A stretch of 51,396 bases of DNA. Source: Pseudoalteromonas sp. 0303 (lineage in GTDB: Bacteria > Pseudomonadota > Gammaproteobacteria > Enterobacterales > Alteromonadaceae). The notes beneath the pieces are model-generated. The model ran no database searches, was not told the DNA's origin, and saw nothing but the letters and a program-made list of their open reading frames with translations. The translations under genes and the position numbers were made by a program. The DNA lies in assembly GCF_013349995.1 (NCBI RefSeq), contig NZ_JABVXF010000031.1, forward strand, positions 1-51,396, in the 5' to 3' direction. Positions 7,933 to 17,030 of the stretch are shown one piece after another. Each line of letters begins with the position of its first letter. The stretch's first letter is position 1.

Positions 7933-8634
7933 ATGATTAAATTAACTAACTTATCACGCGTATTCCGTACTCAAGATGTTGAAACAACAGCGCTTAATAA
8001 CATTAACTTACAGGTAAACGAAGGCGAGTTTCTTGCCATTATGGGGCCTTCTGGCTGCGGTAAATCAACATTACTCTCTATTTTAGGTATGTTGGATTCG
8101 CCATCAGCAGGTAGTTTTGAATTTTTAGGCCAAGACATAGCAGGGTTTGGTGAAAAACAATTAGCAACACTTAGAAAAGCGTCAATTGGTTTTGTTTTCC
8201 AAAGCTTTAACTTAATTGATGAATTAACAGTATTTGAAAACGTTGAGCTGCCTCTACAGTATCAAAATATCTCAAAAAGTGAACGTAAACAGCGAGTAGA
8301 AGCAATCTTAAAACGTGTTGCAATCGACCATAGAGCAGATCACTTACCGCAGCAGCTATCGGGCGGTCAGCAGCAACGTGTAGCAGTAGCCCGAGCTCTG
8401 GTGATTAATCCAAAGCTAATCTTAGCGGATGAGCCTACGGGTAACCTTGATTCAAAAAATGGTGATGAAGTCATGGCGATGCTGCGTGAGCTAAATCGTG
8501 AAGGTACCACGGTAATTGTCGTTACCCACTCAGAAAAAGAAGGCAATTATGCTGACCGTTTAGTGCGCTTACTTGATGGCCAAGTGATGGTTGATAAAGC
8601 AAACCGTGCTCAACAAACAGCAGAGGTGGCATAA
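7933..8634 (+). CDS. ABC transporter ATPase, MacB/LolD type
   Basis: This 233-residue nucleotide-binding subunit shows Walker A GPSGCGKST, a Q-loop (FVFQSFNLI), signature LSGGQQQRVAVARAL, Walker B LILADEPTGNLD and the switch histidine in VVTHSEK. It belongs to the MacB/LolD/FtsE group, which drives extrusion or mechanotransmission from the periplasm rather than transport through the membrane. It starts 11 bp after the adaptor and its stop is 1 bp from the permease start. Confidence 0.93.
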   Translation: MIKLTNLSRVFRTQDVETTALNNINLQVNEGEFLAIMGPSGCGKSTLLSILGMLDSPSAGSFEFLGQDIAGFGEKQLATLRKASIGFVFQSFNLIDELTVFENVELPLQYQNISKSERKQRVEAILKRVAIDHRADHLPQQLSGGQQQRVAVARALVINPKLILADEPTGNLDSKNGDEVMAMLRELNREGTTVIVVTHSEKEGNYADRLVRLLDGQVMVDKANRAQQTAEVA

Positions 8635-8635
8635 C

Positions 8636-11032
8636 ATGATTTTAAGTTATTTGATCACCGCACTGCGTGCGTTTAAAAACCAAAAACAACACTTTATTTT
8701 AAATGTTCTGGGTTTGAGTGTGGGCTTAGCTGCGGCAATTCTAGTTGCTTTATTTGCAAAAAATGAGCTTTCGTACGATAGTCAACAGCCTCATGCTGAG
8801 CGTGTTTATCGCGTTGGCCAAGACTACTCAAAACTCGGTTTATCTGTGGTGCCTATTTTTAATTATGTGCAGTCAAAGCAGGCCGAAGATTACAGCCAAG
8901 TTGAAGAAGTATTCGGATTAACTATGGTCGAGTTGACTCGTGAAGCCATGGTTGATGTGAGTTACCGCAATCAAGGCTATAAGTTAAATGCCTTATATGG
9001 TGCTACAGCAAATATTGAAAATTTCATTGCTCTGAAAACGCTGGCGGGTGATTTAACAACAGCAATGAGTACACCAGATAGCCTCGCTTTAAGTGAATCA
9101 GAAGCACTGCGCATTTTTGGTCGCACCGATGTGATTGGTGAAACACTTACGCATGAACAAGGACAGTACACAGTGCGTGCCGTGTTTGCAGACTTAACAG
9201 ACAACACCCACTTTGCCTTTAAAAATCTTGTTTATGTTAAGCATGATCCGAGCGATATAAACATCAACAGTAGTTATGTTTATATGCGTTTAGCAGAGGG
9301 CACCGATACAGATGCATTAGCTAAAACCTTAACAGAGCGCTTTTTTAGTGGTTCGATGCTGGAGCAAGTTAGTTTAGAGCTGCATCCATTACTTGATTTG
9401 CACTTAACGGCTAAATCACCGTTTGAGATGAAAGCAGGTGGTGCTAAACAAGTGGTCATGATCTGTGTTGGTTTAAGTGTGTTACTTATTCTTATTGCAG
9501 GTTTTAACTTCATTAATATGACCGTCGCTCAATCGACTAAACGTGCAAAAGAAGTGGGTGTGCGTAAAGCGCTTGGCGCAAGTAAAGGCCAGTTAGTAAC
9601 GCAGTTTTTATCTGAATCTGTGTTGGTATCAATGCTTTCAATGGTGATTGCATGTGCTTTAGTGGAGCTATTTTTACCAAACTTTAACCAACTAGTAGAC
9701 CGCGAATTGGGCGTGAATTATGCCTCTGAATTTGGCATTGCAATTATTGTGGTCGCAATTGCTGTGGGCATATTAGCTGGGCTTTATCCTGCATTCTTTA
9801 TTTCGTCATTCAGTGCAAAACGCGTTTTAAGTGGAGACTTACAACGAGGTAATACTGCAATATGGGTTCGTAAGAGCTTACTAACCTTACAGGCTTCACT
9901 AGCAATAGGTTTAATCATTGCCTCTATTACCTTGTTAAAGCAATTAACTTACTTACAAAGCTTACCTTTAGGCTATGAAACAACACAAAGATTGGTTATT
10001 TCAGAGCTACCTGTAGGCGAAGTATTCACAAAAGAAAAAAATGCCTTAGTAAACCGTATTAGTGCAATTCAAGGCGTACAGCAAACAACAGTGATTGATA
10101 CCCGTTTAACTGTTTCAATCAATAATACACTTATGCCAACGTGGCCAAATGGTGAAGCGTCTGGTAGCTTAACGCCTGTAGTAGGTGCAAGCTACGATGT
10201 TGTAAAAACGCTAGGATTAAAACTGGTTGCTGGTCGTGACTTTAGTCGTGAATTTGCTGGTGATTGGGCAAGCCGTGCAAATGGAGTAACAAGTACGGGT
10301 ACTATTGTGACTGAATCTGTCGCAAGGCAAGCGGGTTACACTAACATGAGTGACATTATTGGTAAGGTAATTAAAGACTCAGGTCGCGGCGTAGATATGC
10401 GTGTTGTGGGTGTGGTTGAAGATGTAAAAGTAGGTAATGCTAAAGATGCCAACTCAAATATTATGTTCTTGTGTGGCTTTAACTTTTTATCACCAGTATC
10501 AGAATTAATTTTAACGATTGATCAGCAAAACTTGCCTTATATTAAAGCTCAGATCGCTGAAGTATTAGCAAGCTCAGCCAATATCTATGAGCCAAAAATT
10601 AACTTACTCGCAGACAACTACAAAACCCTGTTAAAAGGTGATGAGCGAATTTCGAATGTGGTTTTAATCTTTACCGGTCTTGCTGTGTTCTTAACTTGTT
10701 TAGGTACCTTTGGTTTGGCTTCGTTCGCAACAGTGCGTCGTCAAAAAGAAGTGGCCGTTCGAAAAGTGCTAGGTGCTTCTCGCATCAGTATCGTAAATAT
10801 CATTGCAAAAGAGTTCTTAGTGCTGGTGGGCGTAAGTATTGCTATTGCGTATCCAGTGACTTACTTGTTAGTTGGTGATTGGTTAGCAAACTTTAATGAC
10901 CGTATTGAACAAGCTATATGGGTGTATTTAGTTGCCGCCGCCGCGGTGGCCGCCATTACTTGGGTTACCGTTGCAAGTTTAGCCTTTAAGGCCGCAAGCA
11001 CCAGACCATCGCTTATCTTACGATATGAATAA
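8636..11032 (+). CDS. FtsX/MacB-like ABC permease, duplicated
   Basis: The start is ATG 8636, 1 bp after the ATPase stop, giving 798 residues. The protein is a tandem duplication of the MacB plan: a transmembrane helix (about 21-45), a periplasmic core, three helices (about 275-400, with the FtsX motif ending AGFNFINMTVAQSTKRAKEV), then a second helix, core and three-helix bundle at the C terminus (GLAVFLTCLGTFGLASFATV, then RRQKEVAVRKVLGASR). The repeated KEVxVRKxLGAS motif in both halves confirms the duplication. Single-chain permeases of about 800 residues are typical of Bacteroidetes and some Alteromonadales. With the adaptor and ATPase it should form a tripartite efflux pump, perhaps for peptides or lipids. 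Confidence 0.9.
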   Translation: MILSYLITALRAFKNQKQHFILNVLGLSVGLAAAILVALFAKNELSYDSQQPHAERVYRVGQDYSKLGLSVVPIFNYVQSKQAEDYSQVEEVFGLTMVELTREAMVDVSYRNQGYKLNALYGATANIENFIALKTLAGDLTTAMSTPDSLALSESEALRIFGRTDVIGETLTHEQGQYTVRAVFADLTDNTHFAFKNLVYVKHDPSDININSSYVYMRLAEGTDTDALAKTLTERFFSGSMLEQVSLELHPLLDLHLTAKSPFEMKAGGAKQVVMICVGLSVLLILIAGFNFINMTVAQSTKRAKEVGVRKALGASKGQLVTQFLSESVLVSMLSMVIACALVELFLPNFNQLVDRELGVNYASEFGIAIIVVAIAVGILAGLYPAFFISSFSAKRVLSGDLQRGNTAIWVRKSLLTLQASLAIGLIIASITLLKQLTYLQSLPLGYETTQRLVISELPVGEVFTKEKNALVNRISAIQGVQQTTVIDTRLTVSINNTLMPTWPNGEASGSLTPVVGASYDVVKTLGLKLVAGRDFSREFAGDWASRANGVTSTGTIVTESVARQAGYTNMSDIIGKVIKDSGRGVDMRVVGVVEDVKVGNAKDANSNIMFLCGFNFLSPVSELILTIDQQNLPYIKAQIAEVLASSANIYEPKINLLADNYKTLLKGDERISNVVLIFTGLAVFLTCLGTFGLASFATVRRQKEVAVRKVLGASRISIVNIIAKEFLVLVGVSIAIAYPVTYLLVGDWLANFNDRIEQAIWVYLVAAAAVAAITWVTVASLAFKAASTRPSLILRYE

Positions 11033-11052
11033 CAGTTAACTAACTCCCAACT

Positions 11053-11082
11053 AAAAGCCCAGCAATACAGCTGGGCTTTTTT
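11053..11082 (+). terminator. terminator of the efflux operon
   Basis: AAAAGCCCAGC and GCTGGGCTTTTTT form a stem around a short loop, with a T tract. It starts 21 bp after the permease stop. Confidence 0.88.
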
Positions 11083-11113
11083 AGTTTTAAATGCTTATTG
11101 AGGATGGTTGTCG

Positions 11114-11139
11114 CCTACGTAGGGCATGCTTTAGCGCGT
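11114..11139 (+). repeat. 26-bp repeat, left copy
   Basis: CCTACGTAGG, then GCATGC, then TTTAGCGCGT is repeated in the same orientation at 13494-13519 with two mismatches. The two copies bracket the TPR gene. The start is palindromic (CCTACGTAGG). Otherwise the 266 bp between the pump terminator and the TPR gene show no gene. Confidence 0.65.
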
Positions 11140-11348
11140 AAAGAGAAATGGCGGTGAGGTAAATTCTATTTTTGTTTTCAGGTAAATTTGCCACATGGCA
11201 AGAAAAAGTAGCCAAATTTACAAGGGCGCACTATTTCAGAAGTGATAGGCTTTCGCTGGTATGTGTTACAAAACTTGGTTACATTAGGCTGGTTTATGTG
11301 TAGTTAAGTCGTCGTTTTGGCAAAGCAAACTAATTCTAGGGATGATTA

Positions 11349-13463
11349 ATGCGTTTTTTCTTACTATTTTTATTTTTTTGGAGTCTGTCTAGCGCAGCTT
11401 TTGCTGAAAATATACCTTCTACAAGGCCTATCAATGAAGCGGCAGTAATAGATAAAGCAAAAAATAGTAATGACTTGGTCTACCAGCAAATATTTAGAAT
11501 GCAAAGTCAGCTTGCTCGTTTGGATGAGAGGCTAGAAGTACAAAAGTCACTGGGTAATGATGTTAAGCTCCTTGAAAACGCTCAGCAAGAGCTAAAAACT
11601 CAGTTAGCAAGTTTACAAACAAAACTCGAAACGCAAGAAAAGCTGCAAACTAATCAATTGAATGGGTTTGATGAGCGGATTTCTGACATAGCAAGTAATA
11701 CGAATATGTGGGGAATGGCATTTACCATATTTGGTTTGATTATCACGGTTGCTGCAATCGCACTCGGTTTTAGTGCAAAAAACAGAGCGGTATACGAAGC
11801 CAAGCAGACTGCTAATACAACCTCAAAAAGTCATATGGAACAGTGGTTACTAGATAATAAAGATAAATTAATTGCAGAAACCAAAACTGAACTTAAAAAT
11901 GTGAGTCTTCAGCTAAAAGATCGAGCTGAGAAATTAGAAGTAGAGGCAAGGGATGCACTGGAAAAAATCAAGCAAGAACAGCAACTAGCTTGGGACGCTC
12001 TCTTAGCTGAAAACAAAGATGTTGTTACCTCGAAAAGAAATAAAGAAGACAATACAACTACCAAACATAATAAACCGAAAGTATATCAAACAGCTCAAGA
12101 ATGGTTTAAAGCGGGTTTAAAGGCATTTTCAAGTGGTGAATATGACGAAGCACTCAATGCTTGGAACAAGGTCTTAGGGTTAGTTGACAGCGAACAAGAG
12201 TCTAAGCTGTATGCCATTACAATGATTAACCAAGGTGTTACTTATGGGAGGTTAGGTAAGCCTGATGACGAGCTCAACAGCTACGCAACCTTGATTGAGC
12301 AGTTCAAAGACTCATCGAATGAAGAGATTCAAACTCAAGTGGCTACCGCGATGTGTAACCAAGGTCTTACTTATGAGGGGCTAGGTAGGTATGATGACGA
12401 GCTCAACAGCTATGCAACCTTGATTGAGCAGTACAAAGACTCACCGAATGAAGAGATTCAAATTCAGGTGGCTAACGCAATGTGTAACCAAGGCGTTGCT
12501 TATAATAAGCAAGGTAAACCTGATGAAGAGCTCAACAGCTACGCAACCTTGATTGAGCAGTTCAAAGAATCATTGAATGAAGAGGTTCAAATCCCAGTAG
12601 CTCAAGCAGTTTTTAATCAAGGCGTTACTTATGGTGAGCAAGGCAAGCATGATGACGAGCTCAACAGCTATGCAACCTTGATTGAGCAGTACAAAGACTC
12701 ATTGAATGAAGAGATTCAAATCCTAGTGGCTAACGCGATGTGTAACCAAGGCGCTGCTTATGGTCAGCAAGGTAAATTTGAGTATGCATTCAATAGCTTC
12801 ACAACCTTGATTGAGCAGTTCAAAGACTCATCGAATGAAGAGATTCAAATCCAAGTGGCTAAAGCGATATTTAACCAAGGCGTTGCTTATAATCAGCAAG
12901 GTAAACTTGATGACGAGCTCAACAGCTACGCAACCTTGATTGAGCAGTTCAAAGACTCATCGAATGAAGAGATTCAAACCCAAGTGGCTATAGCAGTTTT
13001 TAATCAAGGCGCTACTTATGGTCAGCAAGGCAAACTTGAGGATGCATTCAGCAGCTATGCAACCTTGATTGAGCAGTTCAAAGGTTCATCGAATGAAGAG
13101 GTTCAAAAAAGTATAGCTAACTCAACAGCAAATATAGCTGAATTGGCCTTACTTTATGAAACGCCAGAACAAGTACTTAATCGTGTTGTAGAGGCAGAAA
13201 AATACTCAGATAACCCAGAGCACTTAGCCGTAATGCAGTTTATTCGCTTTTTACTTGATGATAAAACGATTGAAGAGGTGCTTACTGCCTTAACCGCAAT
13301 CCCAACGGAATTAAAATTAGCATGGAGTTTTAGAGAGATTAAAGATTACCTAACCTATAATTTTGAAGGGAAAAAGCAGCAACAAATACAAGCTGTTGTG
13401 CAGTATTTTGAGCAACATAAAGATATTGAGCAATTAAGGGTTGAATTAGGTATTGTAAGCTAG
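11349..13463 (+). CDS. membrane-anchored protein with seven 43-residue TPR-like repeats
   Basis: This is a 704-residue protein of unknown role. Residues 1-19 form a signal peptide (ending SSAAFA). A coiled-coil region (about 45-112) precedes a transmembrane helix at 120-141 (MWGMAFTIFGLIITVAAIAL). A charged helical region (about 145-225) leads to TPR-like helices from about 252. Seven tandem 43-residue units start at residue 294 and end near 594, each reading NQGxxYxxxGKxDDELNSYA followed by TLIEQFKDSxNEEIQ. The DNA units are 129 bp and nearly identical, so copy number should be unstable. The C-terminal 110 residues are less regular. The topology predicts a periplasmic coiled coil and a cytoplasmic TPR scaffold. 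No partner gene is adjacent. Confidence 0.85.
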   Translation: MRFFLLFLFFWSLSSAAFAENIPSTRPINEAAVIDKAKNSNDLVYQQIFRMQSQLARLDERLEVQKSLGNDVKLLENAQQELKTQLASLQTKLETQEKLQTNQLNGFDERISDIASNTNMWGMAFTIFGLIITVAAIALGFSAKNRAVYEAKQTANTTSKSHMEQWLLDNKDKLIAETKTELKNVSLQLKDRAEKLEVEARDALEKIKQEQQLAWDALLAENKDVVTSKRNKEDNTTTKHNKPKVYQTAQEWFKAGLKAFSSGEYDEALNAWNKVLGLVDSEQESKLYAITMINQGVTYGRLGKPDDELNSYATLIEQFKDSSNEEIQTQVATAMCNQGLTYEGLGRYDDELNSYATLIEQYKDSPNEEIQIQVANAMCNQGVAYNKQGKPDEELNSYATLIEQFKESLNEEVQIPVAQAVFNQGVTYGEQGKHDDELNSYATLIEQYKDSLNEEIQILVANAMCNQGAAYGQQGKFEYAFNSFTTLIEQFKDSSNEEIQIQVAKAIFNQGVAYNQQGKLDDELNSYATLIEQFKDSSNEEIQTQVAIAVFNQGATYGQQGKLEDAFSSYATLIEQFKGSSNEEVQKSIANSTANIAELALLYETPEQVLNRVVEAEKYSDNPEHLAVMQFIRFLLDDKTIEEVLTALTAIPTELKLAWSFREIKDYLTYNFEGKKQQQIQAVVQYFEQHKDIEQLRVELGIVS
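12228..13130 (+). repeat. seven tandem 129-bp coding repeats
   Basis: The AACCAAGG start of each unit recurs at 129-bp intervals (first two at 12228 and 12357), giving seven in-frame copies. Long stretches such as AGCTACGCAACCTTGATTGA are shared between copies. High DNA identity suggests recent duplication or ongoing gene conversion. Confidence 0.9.
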
Positions 13464-13493
13464 TCTTTTCCTTTTTATCGCCATAAATGAAGC

Positions 13494-13519
13494 CCTACGT
13501 AGGACGTGCTTTAGCGCGT
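13494..13519 (+). repeat. 26-bp repeat, right copy
   Basis: This is the direct repeat of 11114-11139, differing only in GGACGT for GGGCAT. It lies between the TPR gene and the convergent acetyltransferase. Confidence 0.65.
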
Positions 13520-13530
13520 TGGTATGAGAG

Positions 13531-14058
13531 TTAAAGGTCTTTAACCTTCACCGCGGGGTTACCTGCTACTAGGGTATTTGCCGCGACATCTTTGGTAACT
13601 ATTGCCCCTGCGCCAATCACGGCATTATCAGCAACTTTAATACCCGCAAGTATAATAGCGCCTGCACCAACCCATACATTGTTGCCGATGCTAATCGGCG
13701 CTGCAAAATTAGTTTTTGCTAAACGCTCGGTTGGGTTTACTGCATGCGATACCGCGAGTATTTGTACATTAGGGCCTATTAAGCAGTCATCACCTATCGT
13801 AATTTGCGCATCAGTTAGCGGCGCATCGAGTACAGTACAGTTAATATTTATGAAGGTTCGATCACCTATTTTAATACCACTGCCATAATCACAATGAAAA
13901 CCCGCTTCTATAACAACCTGCTCTCCACAGTGAGCAAACATGCCTTTTAGTCGTTTTAAATTGCCTTTACTCGGGCTTTTTGCAAATAAACGGCAAATTT
14001 CATGGGTATTTTTTCGTTGTTCGAGTAAGGACTTATCGAGGCTATTAAACTCTTTCAT
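13531..14058 (-). CDS. sugar O-acetyltransferase, LacA/Maa/NodL type
   Basis: This 175-residue left-handed beta-helix enzyme transfers acetyl from acetyl-CoA to a sugar hydroxyl, as maltose, galactoside or Nod-factor acetyltransferases do. The N-terminal Mac helix region covers about 1-50. Hexapeptide repeats run from about 60 to 170 (IGDDCLIGPNVQIL, ISIGNNVWVGAGAIILAGIK, VIGAGAIVTKDVAANTLVAG). The catalytic histidine is in AVSHAVNP (about residue 108), and the terminal GNPAVKVK segment is typical. The physiological acceptor cannot be told. It is convergent with the TPR gene and divergent from the DeoR-type regulator. Confidence 0.88.
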   Translation of the reverse strand: MKEFNSLDKSLLEQRKNTHEICRLFAKSPSKGNLKRLKGMFAHCGEQVVIEAGFHCDYGSGIKIGDRTFININCTVLDAPLTDAQITIGDDCLIGPNVQILAVSHAVNPTERLAKTNFAAPISIGNNVWVGAGAIILAGIKVADNAVIGAGAIVTKDVAANTLVAGNPAVKVKDL

Positions 14059-14161
14059 GGGGCATGTTCATGGTTATATTTGCCAATAGCTTAGCGTGTT
14101 GGTGATGAAGATCAAAATTAAAGCTGTGTAGGTTAACGATCATTCACTTGCCATTTATATT

Positions 14162-14228
14162 GTTTCGTTTAAAATCTCAAAACTTTCGAAACGAAACTTA
14201 TATAATTCACTTTATGACAAAACGAAAC
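14162..14228. promoter_or_regulatory. triple GTTTCGTTT operator of the DeoR-type regulator
   Basis: GTTTCGTTT at 14162-14170 is followed by its exact complement AAACGAAAC at 14189-14197 and again at 14220-14228. The last copy overlaps codons 3-5 of the regulator. The two same-strand copies are 31 bp apart, about three helical turns. TTTCG-type sites are typical for DeoR/GlpR regulators, so autorepression is likely. No copy is seen just before glmS. Confidence 0.65.
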
Positions 14229-14984
14229 ACTCAACAACGTCGCCATACTATCTTAAGCCAAGTGAATGAACTTGGTGAAGTTGCTGTTGAAGCGTTAGCT
14301 GAGCAGTTTCAAACTTCTGAAGTGACGATACGTAAAGATCTGACAGCCCTTGAAAAAAGTGGCTTATTGCTACGCCGTTACGGTGGTGCTATTGCACTGC
14401 CGCAAGAAATTGTTGCAAATAGCAACGAGAAAAGCGACTCGCTTCGCAAAATGGCAATCGCACAGGCGGCTGCAAAGCTTATTAAAGACCATAACCGCAT
14501 CATCATTGATAGCGGTCGCACTACAGCGGCGATGATCCCTGAGCTTGCCAAAAAGCGCGGTTTAGTGGTGATGACAAATGCTATTAATGTCGCTAACCGA
14601 CTGCTTTCATTAGAAAATGAGCCAACACTTTTGATGACCGGCGGAACCTGGGATCCGCATTCAGAATCGTTTCAGGGCCAAGTTGCGGAGAATGTTCTTC
14701 GCTCTTACGACTTTGACCAACTATTTATTGGTGCCGATGGCATTGATATTGATAGAGGTACTACAACCTTCAATGAATTAGTGGGGCTAAGCCAAGTGAT
14801 GGCTGAAGCGGCCCGTGAAGTAGTGGTGCTGGTAGAGTCAGAAAAAATTGGCCGAAGAATACCGAATTTAGAACTGCCTTGGCAGCGTGTAACCACTGTT
14901 ATTACAGACAACAACCTAAGCGCAGACAAGCGCGAGGCGATAACAGCATGTGGTGTACAACTGATCTGTGCAGAAATTGAATAA
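14214..14984 (+). CDS. DeoR-family transcriptional regulator upstream of glmS
   Basis: The chosen start is ATG 14214 (MTKRNTQQRRHTIL), giving 256 residues; an upstream in-frame start at 14148 would read through the operator. The N-terminal DeoR helix-turn-helix (about 1-58) has the family signature VEALAEQFQTSEVTIRKDLT. The C-terminal sugar-phosphate-sensing domain (about 75-240) has DSGRTTAAMI, MTNAINVA and FIGADGID. Regulators of this family directly upstream of glmS occur in Pseudomonas (GlmR) and other gammaproteobacteria and respond to amino-sugar phosphates. The same role is likely here but inferred from position. Confidence 0.88.
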   Translation: MTKRNTQQRRHTILSQVNELGEVAVEALAEQFQTSEVTIRKDLTALEKSGLLLRRYGGAIALPQEIVANSNEKSDSLRKMAIAQAAAKLIKDHNRIIIDSGRTTAAMIPELAKKRGLVVMTNAINVANRLLSLENEPTLLMTGGTWDPHSESFQGQVAENVLRSYDFDQLFIGADGIDIDRGTTTFNELVGLSQVMAEAAREVVVLVESEKIGRRIPNLELPWQRVTTVITDNNLSADKREAITACGVQLICAEIE

Positions 14985-15079
14985 CCCGTAATAAGACCGA
15001 CAACATCTTATTACGCATCATTTATGACAACACATACCGCCCAAAGTAAAACACTTTGGCATGTGCAAAAGGAGAAATT

Positions 15080-16900
15080 ATGTGTGGAATCGTTGGGGCT
15101 GTTGCAGAACGCCCAGTAAATAAAATTCTTGTTGAAGGCCTAAAGCGCCTTGAATACCGCGGCTATGATTCAGCTGGTGTGGCTTTACTTAAAGGTACTG
15201 AGCTTAACACTGTAAAGTCAGTGGGTAAGGTTGCTAACCTTGAAGCCGCACTTAATGATGCAGCAGTTAATGGTACTACAGGTATCGCACATACGCGCTG
15301 GGCAACTCATGGTGGCGTAACTGAAGCGAATGCTCACCCACATGTTTCGAATAGCGAAATTGCCCTAGTTCATAACGGTATTATCGAAAACCATGCCAGC
15401 CTACGCGATGCGCTTAAAGGCGACGGTTATGAGTTTTTATCAGAAACAGATACTGAAGTTATGGTGCACCTTATTCACCAACTTCGCCAACAGCACGATA
15501 CACTTTTAGCAGCTGTGCAAGCTGCAGTTAAGCAGTTTGAAGGTGCATTTGGTACGGTTGTTTTTGATAAAGCGAACGATAACGAAATCATCGTAGCGCG
15601 TTCAGGTAGCCCACTGGTGATTGGTTTGGGTCTTGGTGAGAACTTTATTGCCTCTGACCAACTTGCTCTATTACCTGTTACACGAAGCTTTATTTACCTT
15701 GAAGAAGGTGATGTGGCTCGTATTACCCGTGACAGTGTTGAAATTTTTGATGCAAACGGTGATGCAGTCGAACGCGAAGTGATTGAATCAAACATTACGC
15801 AAGATGCATCAGGTAAAGGCGAATATCGTCATTACATGCTGAAAGAAATTTACGAACAGCCTCTTGCTGTACGTAACACCCTTGAAGGCCGTTTACATAA
15901 TGACACTGTAGCGATCGATGCCTTTGGCGAAAGCGCTCAGCAAATCTTTAAAGACGTAAAACACGTGCAAATTATTGCCTGTGGTACTTCATACCACTCA
16001 GGTATGGTTGCTCGTTACTGGCTTGAACAATTTGCTGGCGTGAGCTGTAATGTAGAGATTGCATCTGAGTTCCGTTACCGCGAATCATTTGTACATGAAA
16101 ACAGCTTACTTGTGACCATTTCACAGTCTGGTGAAACAGCCGATACGCTTGCTGCACTTCGTCTTGCAAAACAGCAAGGTTACATGGCTTCAATGACCAT
16201 TTGTAACGTGCCGGGTTCATCATTAGTACGTGAATCTGATTTAGCCTTTATGACTAAAGCCGGTGCTGAAATTGGTGTTGCATCAACGAAAGCTTTCACC
16301 ACACAGCTTGTTGGCTTATTAATGCTAACAGCATCGATTGCGCAAGAAAAAGGCCTAGAGCAAGGTGCGATTGTAAATGCAATCAAAACACTTCCTAACA
16401 AGTTAGAAGAAGCATTACTACTTGCAGAAGGAATTGAAGATTTAGCTGAAGAGTTTGCTGATAAGCACCACTCACTATTCTTAGGTCGTGGCTCACAGTA
16501 CCCAATCGCGATGGAAGGTGCGCTTAAGCTGAAAGAAATTTCATACATTCATGCTGAAGCATACGCAGCGGGTGAGCTTAAGCATGGTCCTCTTGCGTTG
16601 ATTGATGCCGACATGCCAATCATTGTTGTGGCACCAAACAACGAACTACTAGAAAAGCTTAAATCAAACGTAGAAGAAGTACGTGCCCGTGGCGGTATTA
16701 TCTATGTATTCGCAGATAAAGACTCAGCGTTTGAATCTGATGAAACAATGCGTGTAATCAACGTAAACCATGTGGATGACGTGATTGCTCCAGTTGTATA
16801 TACAATCCCGCTACAGCTGCTCTCATACTATGTTGCGGTTATTAAAGGCACCGACGTAGACCAACCTCGAAACCTAGCAAAATCGGTGACGGTTGAGTAA
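15080..16900 (+). CDS. glmS: glutamine--fructose-6-phosphate aminotransferase
   Basis: GlmS makes glucosamine 6-phosphate from fructose 6-phosphate and glutamine, the first step to UDP-GlcNAc for peptidoglycan and LPS. The start is the ATG at 15080 (MCGIVGAV), because the mature enzyme needs Cys2 as nucleophile of the glutaminase domain; AAGGAG lies at 15069-15074. Residues 1-240 are the class-2 glutaminase (RLEYRGYDSAGVAL, HTRWATHGG, HNGIIEN). Two SIS sugar-isomerase domains follow (CGTSYHSGMVARYWLE, TISQSGETADTLAAL, LFLGRGSQYPIAMEGALKLK). The C terminus is the conserved DQPRNLAKSVTVE. The length of 606 residues is normal. Confidence 0.98.
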   Translation: MCGIVGAVAERPVNKILVEGLKRLEYRGYDSAGVALLKGTELNTVKSVGKVANLEAALNDAAVNGTTGIAHTRWATHGGVTEANAHPHVSNSEIALVHNGIIENHASLRDALKGDGYEFLSETDTEVMVHLIHQLRQQHDTLLAAVQAAVKQFEGAFGTVVFDKANDNEIIVARSGSPLVIGLGLGENFIASDQLALLPVTRSFIYLEEGDVARITRDSVEIFDANGDAVEREVIESNITQDASGKGEYRHYMLKEIYEQPLAVRNTLEGRLHNDTVAIDAFGESAQQIFKDVKHVQIIACGTSYHSGMVARYWLEQFAGVSCNVEIASEFRYRESFVHENSLLVTISQSGETADTLAALRLAKQQGYMASMTICNVPGSSLVRESDLAFMTKAGAEIGVASTKAFTTQLVGLLMLTASIAQEKGLEQGAIVNAIKTLPNKLEEALLLAEGIEDLAEEFADKHHSLFLGRGSQYPIAMEGALKLKEISYIHAEAYAAGELKHGPLALIDADMPIIVVAPNNELLEKLKSNVEEVRARGGIIYVFADKDSAFESDETMRVINVNHVDDVIAPVVYTIPLQLLSYYVAVIKGTDVDQPRNLAKSVTVE

Positions 16901-16913
16901 GTTAAAGCATCAA

Positions 16914-16939
16914 GAGCCGGCTAATTAGCCGGCTTTTTT
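16914..16939 (+). terminator. glmS terminator
   Basis: AGCCGGCTAATTAGCCGGCT forms a stem (AGCCGGCT against its own complement) followed by six T residues, starting 14 bp after glmS. Confidence 0.9.
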
Positions 16940-17030
16940 GTGCCTGTAATTTGCTTAATTACTGTTCACTGATGCAATTTGTATTGCAATTGATTAGGAT
17001 GGTTAAACACTCAGGCTAAGGATAATAACA

